Assembly: GCF_004799645.1 (NCBI RefSeq)
Contig: NZ_CP031305.1
Location: 2,418,001-2,482,000 of the forward strand
Reading direction: 5' to 3'
Source of the DNA: Natronorubrum bangense
Lineage (GTDB): Archaea; Halobacteriota; Halobacteria; Halobacteriales; Natrialbaceae
DNA: 64,000 bases
Part shown: in pieces, positions 1-9,015 of the stretch
How positions within the stretch are numbered: the first letter of the stretch is position 1
Layout: the number at the start of each line of letters is the position of its first letter
Translations under genes and position numbers: made by a program
Notes under the pieces: model-generated
Told to the model about the DNA's origin: nothing
What the model saw: only the letters and a program-made list of their open reading frames with translations
The model's database searches: none

Positions 1-851
1 CCACGGTGGCCGTCGACGCCGGCCTCGAGACAGAGCCCGGCGATCTCCGTTTTAAACTCGGCCGGGAGCGTCACGCTCGAGAGCCGATCACGGGCTGTGG
101 CAAGCTCCTCGCGGCGCGTTTCGACTGCGTCGGTGCACGCCATCGGATCGTCGTCGCCGCGGTCTCCAAGTGCTCGATCGATGATCTCCACGCGGTCCTC
201 GAGGTCTCGACAGCCTTCGACAGTCGCCTGGAGGGCGAAGCGATCACGAAGCTGCGGACGGAGGTCGCCTTCCTCGGGGTTCATCGTCCCGATGAGGGTG
301 AACTCGGCCGGGTGTGAGCGGCTGATCCCATCGCGTTCGACGGTGTTGATGCCGCTCGCAGCAGCGTCGAGGATGACGTCCACGAGGTGGTCGTCGAGTA
401 AGTTCACCTCGTCGACGTAGAGAATGCCGCGATTTGCACGCGCCAGCAGGCCGGGGTCGAAGTCGGCCTCACCGGCCAATGCGTCCTCGACCGAGAGCGT
501 GCCGACGACGCGGTCTCGAGTCGCCCCTAGGGGGAGCGTTACGAGCGGGACTGGTCGCGTCTCGACCGGCAGTTCTGCGGGATCGCGCTCGCGACAGTCC
601 GCACACTGCCGGCTCGGGTCGTCGGGCGAACAGCCGTAGGGGCAGTCGGCAACCGCTTGCTGTTCGGGGAGCAGATCGACAAGTCCCCTGACGGCAGTCG
701 ACTTCGCGGTCCCCTTCTCGCCACTAATAAGTGCGCCGTCGAGCCCGTCGTTGGCCGCGACGGCGAGCAGCACGCGTTTGAGCTCGTTTTGCCCGACGAT
801 CGCCGGAAAAGGAAGTGACGACAACTTTTTGTCCCCAGCGTCTGCAACCAT
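1..851 (-). CDS. AAA ATPase subunit of a cobalt/magnesium chelatase (3' end cut off)
   Basis: This minus-strand gene begins at ATG 849-851 and runs off the left edge of the window, so about 283 N-terminal codons are seen. The protein has a Walker A motif (GEKGTAKST, about residues 44-52), a Walker B region (LYVDEVNLLDD) and the sensor-like segment IGTMNPEEG, which together are typical of the ChlI/BchI AAA subunit of Mg- or Co-chelatases. A cysteine group (C70, C74, C83, C86) lies just after Walker A and may bind a metal. The family supplies ATP-driven work to the large chelatase subunit, here encoded by the divergent neighbour cobN, so cobalt insertion into the corrin ring is the likely role. 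A fused ChlD/VWA part is common in haloarchaea but would lie outside the window. Opposite-strand long frames here are not coding. Confidence 0.85.
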   Translation of the reverse strand, partial: MVADAGDKKLSSLPFPAIVGQNELKRVLLAVAANDGLDGALISGEKGTAKSTAVRGLVDLLPEQQAVADCPYGCSPDDPSRQCADCRERDPAELPVETRPVPLVTLPLGATRDRVVGTLSVEDALAGEADFDPGLLARANRGILYVDEVNLLDDHLVDVILDAAASGINTVERDGISRSHPAEFTLIGTMNPEEGDLRPQLRDRFALQATVEGCRDLEDRVEIIDRALGDRGDDDPMACTDAVETRREELATARDRLSSVTLPAEFKTEIAGLCLEAGVDGHR

Positions 852-872
852 ATTTGAGCTAACACAACAGAG

Positions 873-880
873 GTTTAAAA
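873..880 (-). promoter_or_regulatory. TATA box for the chelatase AAA gene
   Basis: On the minus strand the sequence reads TTTTAAAC, centred about 25 bases upstream of ATG 851. This spacing fits a leaderless haloarchaeal transcript. It lies only a few bases in front of the cobN ATG (886) on the other strand, so the two genes share a very compact divergent promoter region. Confidence 0.5.
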
Positions 881-885
881 ACGCG

Positions 886-3800
886 ATGACACGGATTGGG
901 ATCTACACCGCGACGGAGAACGAACTCGGCTCGATTGGACGGGCCGCCGAGCGCCTCGAGGACGTCGAACTGGTCGTTCGGTCGGAAAGCGACCTGGATG
1001 ACGAGGCCGACATCGAGGAGTTCGTTGAGGAATTGACCGACGCCACGGCAGCGATTTTCTGGCTGCACGGCGCCGAAGACAGCATGCCGGGCTACGAGTA
1101 TGCGACGGCTACCCTCGAAGAGGCGGGGGTTCCCCTGATCGTCAAGGCGACCGGCGACGCCTACGCCATCGAGGACACGACGGTCAGTGCGACCCATCGT
1201 GACCTCGCCTACGAGTACCTCGAGAAAGGCGGGACGATCAACACGGCGAACCTGTGTCGCTTCCTCATCGCCGAGTACGAGGGCCGCGACGTCGACTACG
1301 ACGAGCCGGCGACACTCCCAACGGAGGGAGTCTACCACCCCGACCATCCGGGCATCGAGTACGAAGGCCTGCTCGAGACCCACGACCCCGACAAGCCGAC
1401 GGTCGCGGTCTGGTTCTACGAATCCCACTGGACCCACGAGAACACCCGCTACGTCGACGCCCAAGTTCGGGCGCTCGAGGAGCAGGGTGCGAACGCGCTC
1501 CCGATCTTCTGTAATCCGGCGACGGATACGGACGAACAGGAAGACGCTGAGTGGGTGACCGACACGTGGCTGATAGACGACGCGGGCAAGCCGATCGTCG
1601 ACGCCGTGCTCTCTTCGTTTATGTTCTCGCTCTCGATGGACGAGCGCGGCCGCAGCGCCAGCGATGAGGGCTCGAGTGCTGAGGACGTCTTCCTCGACCG
1701 GCTCGGGGTGCCGGTCTTGCAGACGGTCACCACGATGCGCTCGCGCTCGCGATACGAATCCAGCGACACCGGCGTGATGGGCTTCGAACTCGCCCTCTCC
1801 GTGGCACTGCCGGAGTTCGACGGTAACGTCATTACGCACCCCATCTCGGGCAAAGAGCGCACCGACGACGAGGCCGGCATCGGCAGCGCGCCGAAACACC
1901 ACTACCCGATCGATGACCGTGTCGACCACGCGACCCGGCTGGCAGTCAACTGGGCACAACTACGACACACGCCGAACGAGGACAAGCAGATCGCTGTCGT
2001 CCTCCACAACTACCCACCGAGCGACGACGGGATCGGGACCGCCTTCGGACTCGACTCGCCCGAGTCGACCGTGAACCTGCTCGCAGAACTCGAGTCTCGA
2101 GGGTACGAGTTAGGCGGCGATATGCCCGAGGACGGCCAGACACTCGTCGAGAAACTGACCGCCCAACTCACCCTCGAGGACCGTTGGGTCGCGCCCGAGG
2201 ACGTTCGCGACCTGTCGGTCGACGTGGTTTCCGCAGACACCTACGAGCAGTGGTTCTCGGATGCCGACGAGCGATTTCAGGAGAATATTCTCGAGGAGTG
2301 GGGTGACGTTCCGGACCGGCCGTTCGCGATTCCGGGCGTCGAGTTCGGCAACGTGCTCGTCACCGTTCAGCCCCCACGTGGGTTCGGCATGGACCCTTCG
2401 AAAGTGTACCACGACTCGGACCTGCAGCCACCCCACGACTACTACGCCTTCTACGGCTGGCTCCGAAACGAGTTCGAGGCCGACGGGGTCGTCCATCTGG
2501 GAACCCACGGCAGCCTCGAGTGGCTCCCCGGCAAGACTGTCGGGCTCAACGGCGCAAGCGCGCCGGATCAGCTGATCGACGACATTCCGAACGTCTACCC
2601 CTACATCGTCAACAACCCCGGCGAGGGGACCCAGGCCAAGCGGCGCTCGTATGCCGCCATCGTCGACTACCTCACGCCAGTTATGCGAAACGCCGGCACG
2701 TACGACGAGCTATCCGAACTCGAGGAACTCGCCAACCAGTACCGAGAGGCCGGGATGGAAGACGCCCGTGCCGACGACGGCGAACATCTCGAGGGTCTCA
2801 TGCGCGAGACAGTCGAGGAGTTGGATCTCGCGGTCGAGTTGGGTATCACAGGTACCATCGACGAGAAAGCCGACGTTCGCGGCCCCGACGAGGCCGGCTC
2901 GACGCTCGCTGAAGGCGACGTCGAGGGCGATGCGCTCGAAATCGACGATCTCGTCGAACGGATTCACGAGTATCTCACCGACGTGAAGACGACCCAGATC
3001 CGACTCGGGCTCCATACGATGTCCGAGCCGCCGGAAGGTGAGCGTCTGACCGAGTATCTCGTCGCGCTGACCCGCCTCGAGAACCCCGGCGCGCCGAGCC
3101 TGCGCGAGAGCGTGGCGGGCGCACTGGGCGTCGACTACGAGATGATGCTCGACTCGCCGGGAACGTACGACGACGCGCTTGGCATGACGTATGCCGAGGC
3201 CGCCGACGTCGTCTACGAGACCAGCGTCGACTTGATCGAGACGCTCGCGGCGAACGAGTTCGACGTCCCCGTCTCGGAACGCGAGATGCGGTCCGACGAC
3301 GTCTCGTCCGAGCGCCGCGAGGACGAGGCTCGTCAGACGAAGTCTGACGGTGAGGTCAACATCAACCTCCTGATCGTCGACCTCGAGACGATCGGCGACG
3401 CGCGGGCGAAGCCAGGAGCCCACGACGACCTCCGGAAGGCCCTCGCGTACATCTGTGAGGAGGCCCAGCCCCGCGTGCAGGGTGCCGAAGACGAGATCCC
3501 GAGAACTGCGGACGCACTCTCGGGTGAGTACGTCCCGCCAGGCGGGTCGGGCGCGCCGACTCGCGGCGGCGTCGACTTGCTGCCGACTGCGCGGAACTTC
3601 TACACGCTCGATCCGCGCAAGGTGCCGGCGAAGGCCGCCTGGCAGGTCGGAAGCGAGGTCGCCGAGGGCGTCCTCGAGCGCCACTACAGCGAAAACGACG
3701 AGTACCCCGAGGAGATCGGCGTCGTGGCGTGGGGGACCCCCACGGTACGAACCCGCGGCGAGACGATCGCGCAGGTGCTCGCGATGATGGGTGTCGAACC

Positions 3801-4824
3801 CCAGTGGACTGACGCCGGTCGCATCGACGACGTCGAGCCGATCTCACTCGAGGACCTCGACCGACCCAGGATCGACGTTACCACGCGCGTCTCCGGGCTG
3901 TTCCGGGATGCGTTCCCTGCCGCGGCGGGTGTTATCCACGACGCCGTCGACGCCGTGGTCGACCTCGACGAACCCCACGAGATGAACTACGTGAAGAAAC
4001 ACGTCGAGGAAGAGCAAGCCGACCTCGAGGACGACGGGCTGGACGAGAAAGCGGCCCGAAAAGCGGCGAAACACCGCGTCTTCACGACGAAACCCGGTGG
4101 CTACGGAGCCGGCACGAACAAGGCCGTCGACGAGGGCAACTGGGACGACCGCTCGGATCTCGCAAGCGTTTACGTCCAGTGGGGCGGCTACGCCATGGGG
4201 TCGCGCGGCCGCGTCTCCGACGCCCACGGCGCCTTCGAACGGCGACTCTCGAGTGTCGACGCGACGGTCAAACTCGAGGACACGATGGAGCAAGACGAGT
4301 TCGACTCCTCGGACTGGTACGCCTTCCACGGCGGGTTCATCTCCGCGGTGTCGGAGATCTCGGGCGAGGAACCCGCCTCGTACGTGGGTGACTCCTCCGA
4401 TCCGGATAACGTGGACGTCTACACCAACGAAGAGAAGGTCCGCAAGGCCATGCGCGCCCGCGTGCTCAACCCCGACTGGCTCGAGTCGATGGAAGACCAC
4501 GGCTACAAGGGTGCTGGCGATCTCTCGACGACGGTCGACGTGACGCTGGGCTGGGACGCCACGACCGGCGTCGTCAGCGACACGCTCTGGGAGGAGGTCG
4601 CCGGAAAATTCGCCTTCGACGAGGATCGCCAGGAGTGGATGCGCGAGGTGAACCCGTGGGCGCTCGAGTCCATCACGGACACCTTACTCGAGGCCATCGA
4701 GCGCGATCTTTGGGACGCCGACGACGAGACGGTCGATCGGCTGCGCGATCTGAACCTCGAGGTCGAAGGTGATCTCGAGGCGCGGACGACCAATCCGGCG
4801 ATGGAGGTGACGAACGATGACTGA
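886..4824 (+). CDS. cobN: Cobaltochelatase large subunit CobN
   Basis: A 1312-residue protein, close to the usual length of CobN (about 1250-1350). CobN inserts cobalt into hydrogenobyrinate-type corrins with the help of an ATPase pair; in archaea the partner is a ChlI/ChlD-like AAA protein, encoded divergently next door. The conserved segment GTHGSLEWLPGK near residue 540 and the repeated NPG/NP loops of the CobN/ChlH family are visible, and the C-terminal third carries the typical KPGGYGAGTNKAVDEGNW stretch. I chose ATG 886 (MTRIGIYTATENE) because earlier in-frame starts would run through the divergent gene's start. The cbiC start overlaps the cobN stop by 8 bases, so the genes form an operon. 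The family also holds ChlH of chlorophyll synthesis, but the Cbi neighbours make cobalt the natural metal. Confidence 0.93.
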   Translation: MTRIGIYTATENELGSIGRAAERLEDVELVVRSESDLDDEADIEEFVEELTDATAAIFWLHGAEDSMPGYEYATATLEEAGVPLIVKATGDAYAIEDTTVSATHRDLAYEYLEKGGTINTANLCRFLIAEYEGRDVDYDEPATLPTEGVYHPDHPGIEYEGLLETHDPDKPTVAVWFYESHWTHENTRYVDAQVRALEEQGANALPIFCNPATDTDEQEDAEWVTDTWLIDDAGKPIVDAVLSSFMFSLSMDERGRSASDEGSSAEDVFLDRLGVPVLQTVTTMRSRSRYESSDTGVMGFELALSVALPEFDGNVITHPISGKERTDDEAGIGSAPKHHYPIDDRVDHATRLAVNWAQLRHTPNEDKQIAVVLHNYPPSDDGIGTAFGLDSPESTVNLLAELESRGYELGGDMPEDGQTLVEKLTAQLTLEDRWVAPEDVRDLSVDVVSADTYEQWFSDADERFQENILEEWGDVPDRPFAIPGVEFGNVLVTVQPPRGFGMDPSKVYHDSDLQPPHDYYAFYGWLRNEFEADGVVHLGTHGSLEWLPGKTVGLNGASAPDQLIDDIPNVYPYIVNNPGEGTQAKRRSYAAIVDYLTPVMRNAGTYDELSELEELANQYREAGMEDARADDGEHLEGLMRETVEELDLAVELGITGTIDEKADVRGPDEAGSTLAEGDVEGDALEIDDLVERIHEYLTDVKTTQIRLGLHTMSEPPEGERLTEYLVALTRLENPGAPSLRESVAGALGVDYEMMLDSPGTYDDALGMTYAEAADVVYETSVDLIETLAANEFDVPVSEREMRSDDVSSERREDEARQTKSDGEVNINLLIVDLETIGDARAKPGAHDDLRKALAYICEEAQPRVQGAEDEIPRTADALSGEYVPPGGSGAPTRGGVDLLPTARNFYTLDPRKVPAKAAWQVGSEVAEGVLERHYSENDEYPEEIGVVAWGTPTVRTRGETIAQVLAMMGVEPQWTDAGRIDDVEPISLEDLDRPRIDVTTRVSGLFRDAFPAAAGVIHDAVDAVVDLDEPHEMNYVKKHVEEEQADLEDDGLDEKAARKAAKHRVFTTKPGGYGAGTNKAVDEGNWDDRSDLASVYVQWGGYAMGSRGRVSDAHGAFERRLSSVDATVKLEDTMEQDEFDSSDWYAFHGGFISAVSEISGEEPASYVGDSSDPDNVDVYTNEEKVRKAMRARVLNPDWLESMEDHGYKGAGDLSTTVDVTLGWDATTGVVSDTLWEEVAGKFAFDEDRQEWMREVNPWALESITDTLLEAIERDLWDADDETVDRLRDLNLEVEGDLEARTTNPAMEVTNDD

Positions 4825-5584
4825 GCAATCGGAGTTCGAGGACGAGTACGCCGATCTGGGTGCGACGACCCAGAACGCGATGGATATCGCGGAGACGAGC
4901 ATGGATATCGTCCGGCAGTTCGTGCCGGACGAGACGCTGGCCGACCGAATTCGACAGAAGTCGGTCCACTCGATGGGCGACATCGAGTTCCAGCATCTGA
5001 TCAAATTTACGGGATGTGACGGGATCGGCGACGACGAGGACGCCCCCGTTCGCGCCGGCGCACGGGCCGTCCTCGAGGAGGCGACCATCGTCACCGATAT
5101 TACGATGTCGAAAGCCGGGATCACCGGCCGCGGCCACAACTGTGAGAAGCGCAAGGCGATCGGTAACGGGGCCGAACTAGCGAAAGAAACAGGGATGACA
5201 CGGACCGCAGCTTCGGTGCTCGAACTCGACAAACAGGGCGTCTACGACGGTGCGATCGCCGTGATCGGCAACGCCCCGACGGCCGCGTTCGCGCTTGCAG
5301 ACTGTATCGAAAACGGCACACGCCCTGCGGCAATCGTCGCGACGCCGGTCGGCTTCGTCAAAGCCGAGGAGAGCCGCCAGCGCATCCGCGAGGTCAGCGA
5401 GGCCTACGACGTGCCGGCGATAACCAACGTCGGTCGCCGCGGCGGCAGCGGACTGGCAGCCGCGCTGACGAACGAGCTGATCCACGTCGCAAAAGACGCC
5501 CGGACCGAGGATCTCGAGTTAGAGCTCGACGCCGAGACGCGAGCGGCACAAGACGGAGACCACGCGACCGAGGGCGAGCAATGA
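4817..5584 (+). CDS. cbiC: Precorrin-8X / cobalt-precorrin-8 methylmutase CbiC (CobH)
   Basis: 255 residues. The enzyme moves the C-11 methyl group to C-12 to form (cobalt-)hydrogenobyrinate. Family marks seen: ETSMDIVRQF near residue 27, RVIH-like region (here RQKSVHSMGDIEF) with the catalytic histidine, the DITMSKAGI segment, and the glycine-rich NVGRRGGSGLAAA near the C-terminus. The start ATG overlaps the end of cobN by 8 bases and its stop overlaps the start of cbiE by 4 bases (ATGA), which implies translational coupling in a cobN-cbiC-cbiE operon. Whether the substrate already carries cobalt cannot be read from the sequence; presence of CobN alone would fit late insertion, but haloarchaea often mix aerobic and anaerobic-type genes. 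Confidence 0.92.
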   Translation: MTEQSEFEDEYADLGATTQNAMDIAETSMDIVRQFVPDETLADRIRQKSVHSMGDIEFQHLIKFTGCDGIGDDEDAPVRAGARAVLEEATIVTDITMSKAGITGRGHNCEKRKAIGNGAELAKETGMTRTAASVLELDKQGVYDGAIAVIGNAPTAAFALADCIENGTRPAAIVATPVGFVKAEESRQRIREVSEAYDVPAITNVGRRGGSGLAAALTNELIHVAKDARTEDLELELDAETRAAQDGDHATEGEQ

Positions 5585-6426
5585 GCGACGAGTACGATCT
5601 CGAGTCGGGGCCGGATCCGGCGACGTTCGCCGCGGCAGTGCCGGAGCCAGATATCGATGAGGCGACTGACGACCCAGTCTACGCCGTCGGCGTCGGGCCG
5701 GGAAATCAGGAGTTTCTCACGCCCCGCGGCAGGCGGGCACTCAGCGAGGCCGACGTCGTCGTCGGCTTCACGACCGTTGTCGAGTTCGTCGAGGACCTGA
5801 CCGACGCCGACCTGCTGACCTGTGGCTACAAAGACGAGGCCGAAGCGCTCGAGGCGTTCGGCGAACGTGTCGCAAATGGCGAGTCGGGAACGGCCGTCGC
5901 GATGGGCGACCCCAACCACTCGGGGTATCAGTTCGTCGGGAAAGTCCAAGACGCCGTGGAGCGCGCTTCCACGAGCCCTGACTCGCAGGCTCGTCAGGAC
6001 GCCATAGAATGTGAAGATCCAGAGACACCAGTTCGCGTCGTCCCCGGCATCTCCTCGATCCAGATGGCTGCAAGCCGTGCCCGAACGCCGATGGAAGACA
6101 CCGAGTTCGTCACACTGCACAAAAGTGGCGACCTCGAGGCCGATATGGACCGGCTCGCCGCCGCCGTCACCGAGGACGAACGCCACCTGCTCGTGCTTCC
6201 ACGGCCGTACGACCGGATGCCCGGCGATCTCGCCCAGTTCCTGCTCGAGGAGGGAGCCGAACCGGACCTCGAGGCGCTGGTCTTGGAGAAGCTGACCCAC
6301 GAGGACGAGCAAATTCACCGCTTTACGCTTGCCGAGCTATCCGAACACGCTGGTGGCAGCGGCGAATCCGAGACGCCGTTTTCGGACCTGATCGTGCTGG
6401 CGGTTCGACAGCCAGTATCGGGGTAG
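5581..6426 (+). CDS. cbiE: Cobalt-precorrin-7 (C5)-methyltransferase CbiE
   Basis: 281 residues of the tetrapyrrole (SAM-dependent) methylase fold. The N-terminal VYAVGVGPGNQEFLTPRG motif and the VVPGISSIQMAASR motif are the hallmarks of CbiE/CobL-N, which methylates C-5 of the corrin ring. The SAM-binding loop around AMGDPNHSGYQ reads GDPNHSG instead of the more common GDPLFYG-type string. About 30 acidic residues precede the domain, as in other haloarchaeal homologues. It is the last gene of the cobN-cbiC-cbiE operon, starting at the ATGA overlap with cbiC. The C15 methylation/decarboxylation partner CbiT is not in the window. Confidence 0.88.
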   Translation: MSDEYDLESGPDPATFAAAVPEPDIDEATDDPVYAVGVGPGNQEFLTPRGRRALSEADVVVGFTTVVEFVEDLTDADLLTCGYKDEAEALEAFGERVANGESGTAVAMGDPNHSGYQFVGKVQDAVERASTSPDSQARQDAIECEDPETPVRVVPGISSIQMAASRARTPMEDTEFVTLHKSGDLEADMDRLAAAVTEDERHLLVLPRPYDRMPGDLAQFLLEEGAEPDLEALVLEKLTHEDEQIHRFTLAELSEHAGGSGESETPFSDLIVLAVRQPVSG

Positions 6427-6429
6427 TCC

Positions 6430-6445
6430 AGCGCGTACACGCGCT
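6430..6445. terminator. Short hairpin between convergent cbiE and tfb
   Basis: AGCGCG-TACA-CGCGCT is a perfect 6-bp inverted repeat with a 4-base loop, just past the cbiE stop. It may help end the cob transcript, although archaeal termination mainly uses U-tracts. Confidence 0.3.
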
Positions 6446-6450
6446 CTCCG

Positions 6451-6459
6451 TAATAAAAA
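6451..6459 (-). terminator. U-tract terminator of tfb
   Basis: On the minus strand CTTTTTATTA lies about 24-32 bases past the tfb stop (6483). T-rich runs of this type are the usual archaeal termination signal, read by FttA, whose gene is also in this window. Confidence 0.4.
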
Positions 6460-6482
6460 GGCGAAACTGGTGAGTGGACGAG

Positions 6483-7445
6483 TTAGCCGTGAATTCCCAT
6501 CGCTTCGATCTGTTCTTGATATCGATTCCGGATCGTCACCTCGGTCACCTGGGCCACATCGGCGACCTCGCGTTGGGTCTTTTTCTCGTTGCAAAGCAAC
6601 GACGCGGCGTAGATTGCAGCGGCGGCGTAGCCGGTGGGTGACTTGCCCGAAAGCAGTCCTTCTTCGGCCGTTTTCTCGATGATTTCGTTGGCCTTCGTCT
6701 GGACTTCTTCGGAGAGTTCGAGTTCAGAACAGAAGCGGGGAACGTACTTTTTCGGGTCGACGGGACGCATCTCGAGGCCGAGTTCCTGTGAGATGTACCG
6801 ATACGTGCGACCGATCTCCTTGCGTTCGACGCGGGAGACTTCCGAGATTTCTTCTAAACTGCGCGGAATCCCTTCTTTCCGACAGGCAGCGTACAGCGCG
6901 GATGTCGCGACACCTTCGATCGATCGACCGCGGATGAGGTCTTCTTTGAGCGCGCGGCGATAGATCACTGACGCGACCTCCCGTACCGAGCGCGGGACGC
7001 CAAGCGCCGAAGCCATCCGGTCGATCTCGCTGAGTGCAAACTGGAGGTTCCGTTCGCCTGCGTCTTTGGTTCGGATGCGTTCTTGCCACTTGCGCAACCG
7101 ATGCATCTGGCTGCGCTTTTTCGAGGAGATAGAGCGGCCGTAGGCGTCTTTGTCCTTCCAGTCAATCGTCGTCGTCAGCCCCTTGTCGTGCATCGTCTGT
7201 GTCGTCGGCGCACCGACGCGGGACTTTTGTTGCCGTTCCTGGTGGTTGAACGCCCGCCACTCAGGACCGGGATCGATCTTTTCTTCCTCCACGACGAGCC
7301 CACAGTCTTCACAGATGAGCTCACCCCGGTCGGAGTCTTTTACGAGATTTTCCGATTCACACTCAGGGCATGCACGAACCCCTTCCTGATCCTCGGTCTC
7401 GTCCGTCTCACGCGTTCGCTCCCGCTGGCGGGTGGACCGTGTCAT
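6483..7445 (-). CDS. tfb: Transcription initiation factor IIB (TFB)
   Basis: 320 residues. It bridges TBP on the TATA box to RNA polymerase. An N-terminal zinc ribbon ([10 protein letters not shown] and CEDCGLVV, four cysteines) follows 25 acidic/basic residues; then comes the B-reader/linker ([12 protein letters not shown]) and two cyclin-like repeats (about residues 120-215 and 220-315), the second with the [16 protein letters not shown] helix. The final [11 protein letters not shown] is the BRE-recognition helix-turn-helix. Haloarchaea usually have several TFB paralogues; this one is full length with all key parts. Its own promoter has a strong TATA box and a very short leader. It is convergent with the cob operon and divergent from rnhA. 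Confidence 0.95.
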   Translation of the reverse strand: MTRSTRQRERTRETDETEDQEGVRACPECESENLVKDSDRGELICEDCGLVVEEEKIDPGPEWRAFNHQERQQKSRVGAPTTQTMHDKGLTTTIDWKDKDAYGRSISSKKRSQMHRLRKWQERIRTKDAGERNLQFALSEIDRMASALGVPRSVREVASVIYRRALKEDLIRGRSIEGVATSALYAACRKEGIPRSLEEISEVSRVERKEIGRTYRYISQELGLEMRPVDPKKYVPRFCSELELSEEVQTKANEIIEKTAEEGLLSGKSPTGYAAAAIYAASLLCNEKKTQREVADVAQVTEVTIRNRYQEQIEAMGIHG

Positions 7446-7472
7446 CGCACTTTTATAGTAGTATCACCAACG

Positions 7473-7480
7473 TATATAAA
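7473..7480 (-). promoter_or_regulatory. TATA box of tfb
   Basis: TTTATATA on the minus strand, 28-35 bases before ATG 7445. This predicts a leaderless or nearly leaderless mRNA. A second TATAAAA-like run sits only 6 bases before the ATG and is too close to act as the box. Confidence 0.6.
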
Positions 7481-7573
7481 CTCTTGGGTCGAGTTTTCAT
7501 CCGTTGTCGCTAATTGCCCGAAATCAGGCCACACAGCGCTTCAAGGACAAGGTTTACAATTCGGAACCGGAAA

Positions 7574-7582
7574 GACTTTATC
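7574..7582 (+). promoter_or_regulatory. TATA box of rnhA
   Basis: GACTTTATC lies 26-34 bases before ATG 7608. The spacing supports a leaderless start there and rules out the much longer upstream in-frame extension. Confidence 0.5.
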
Positions 7583-7607
7583 CGATTCTGGCCGACAACA
7601 GCCACGA

Positions 7608-8201
7608 ATGCCGGTTATCGAGTGCGACGTCGAGGCCGCTCGAGAACGACTCGAGGATGCAGGAGTAGCTGTCGAATCGGGAAACACCGACCACGAGCGC
7701 TGGCGAGCAAGCCGTGAGGGCGCGACAGCGGTCGCCTACGACGATAAAATCGTCATCCAGGGTGAGAACCCACAGGATATCGAGGCACTGCTGCGCGAGG
7801 ACGGCGGCCGCGCGCACGTCTATTTTGACGGTGCCTGTCGCGGCAACCCGGGCCCTGCAGCCACCGGCTGGGTGATCGTTACTGGCGACGGCATCGTCGC
7901 CGAAGGCGGTGAGCGGATCGGGACGACGACGAACAATCAGGCCGAGTACGCGGCACTGATCTCGGCACTCGAGACGGCCCGCGATTACGGCTACGACGAA
8001 GTCCACGTTCGCGGTGACTCTGAGCTGATCGTCAAGCAGGTCCGCGGAGAGTACGATACGAACAACCCGGAACTGCGCGAACAGCGTGTCACCGTCCACG
8101 AGCTGCTGTCTGCGTTCGATGAGTGGACACTCGAGCACGTCCCTCGTGAGATTAACGCTCGTGCCGACCGTCTGGCGAACGAGGTGCTCGATCAGGGATG
8201 A
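7608..8201 (+). CDS. rnhA: Ribonuclease HI
   Basis: 197 residues. It cuts the RNA strand of RNA-DNA hybrids in replication and repair. The C-terminal domain shows all four catalytic acids in their motifs: YFDGACRGNPGPA (first Asp), NNQAEYAALI (Glu), VRGDSELIVKQV (Asp) and NARADRLAN (last Asp). About 65 N-terminal residues precede the catalytic domain and do not look like the eukaryotic hybrid-binding domain. I chose ATG 7608 because a TATA box lies at the right distance; the in-frame extension reaching back to 7083 runs through the tfb gene and its promoter. The next gene follows after 88 bases. Confidence 0.92.
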   Translation: MPVIECDVEAARERLEDAGVAVESGNTDHERWRASREGATAVAYDDKIVIQGENPQDIEALLREDGGRAHVYFDGACRGNPGPAATGWVIVTGDGIVAEGGERIGTTTNNQAEYAALISALETARDYGYDEVHVRGDSELIVKQVRGEYDTNNPELREQRVTVHELLSAFDEWTLEHVPREINARADRLANEVLDQG

Positions 8202-8289
8202 GCGCTCTCACGGCGCCTCACAGACGAGGCGGCGACGGCTCGGCGACGAGACCAGCAAGGGAAAAGTCCTCGAGCGCGTACGGATCAGT

Positions 8290-8934
8290 ATGACCGATTC
8301 GAACGAGCGCCAAAGTGGCGCCGATGGGGCCGACAACCCAGAAGTCGATGCAGTCGACGCCGGCCACGAAGAGCTCCCTGCCGATGTCGTCGACGAAGCC
8401 GAACGACTCACTCGCCTCACGCGGACGACTCCCGATGAAAGCGAGGCACAGGCCCACGCACAGCGACGGGCCGAACTCCTCGAGGACCACGATTTTACAG
8501 CCCGTATTCGCGACGATGATGGTGACGACGTGCTCGTGCTCCATCCCGAGGAGTGGCACGACAAGGCAGAAGGCGTCATCAGGACCGATCGTATCGACGA
8601 TCTCTCCCGTGCAGTCGAGGTCCCACTAGAAGGAACTGGCGACCCCGACGACTGGGACGTCGTCGACGCGCACAACCGAGAGCTTGTCAAACAGGTGCGA
8701 GCGAGCCACGGCGATATCCATGGCGACAACGCGACCGCACTGGCCGATTTCGTCGGCAACCATTATGCAAAACAGATCGAAGCGATGACCGACGAGGAGC
8801 TGTCGGAGTTTCGGACGGAGTACTTCGTGCGAAACAGCTGGCCATCGGACGAGCAACGAGCCGTGATCGACGAGTCGATCAGACTCGTCTACGAGACTGC
8901 CGAAGAGCCGATGCCTGACACACAGATCCGGTGA
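8290..8934 (+). CDS. rnhA-adjacent conserved haloarchaeal protein, unknown function
   Basis: 214 residues, very acidic, with no signal peptide or membrane segment. I recognise it only as the protein usually found behind rnhA in haloarchaea (annotated as rnhA operon protein). The first 60 residues are low complexity (Asp, Glu, Ala, Thr); the middle has a compact region around VLVLHPEEWHDK, and the C-terminal half (RELVKQVRASHGD to EFRTEYFVRNSWPS) looks globular and helical. ATG 8290 is the first start past the rnhA stop that keeps a sensible length. The role may be linked to hybrid removal, but that is inferred from position only. Confidence 0.75.
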   Translation: MTDSNERQSGADGADNPEVDAVDAGHEELPADVVDEAERLTRLTRTTPDESEAQAHAQRRAELLEDHDFTARIRDDDGDDVLVLHPEEWHDKAEGVIRTDRIDDLSRAVEVPLEGTGDPDDWDVVDAHNRELVKQVRASHGDIHGDNATALADFVGNHYAKQIEAMTDEELSEFRTEYFVRNSWPSDEQRAVIDESIRLVYETAEEPMPDTQIR

Positions 8935-9015
8935 ATCGCCTCGGAGTCACGTCCTGAGGGATTCTTCGATACCGCGTGATGAAAAACTGCTTCTGGTGGA
9001 GTTGGGGAGTCGCGT

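Noticed and set aside
840..890. Cobalamin riboswitch before cobN
   Set aside because: The space before cobN is only about 35 bases, shared with a divergent gene, and holds no B12-box-like sequence; B12 riboswitches are also not expected in haloarchaea.
859..1959. Long minus-strand open frame (366 codons) opposite cobN
   Set aside because: It is the antisense of cobN, is rich in Arg and Val, and has no family features. High GC with acidic codons on one strand often leaves the other strand open.
2710..3684. Second long antisense frame (324 codons) opposite cobN
   Set aside because: Same reason: reverse image of a strong gene, basic composition, no promoter.
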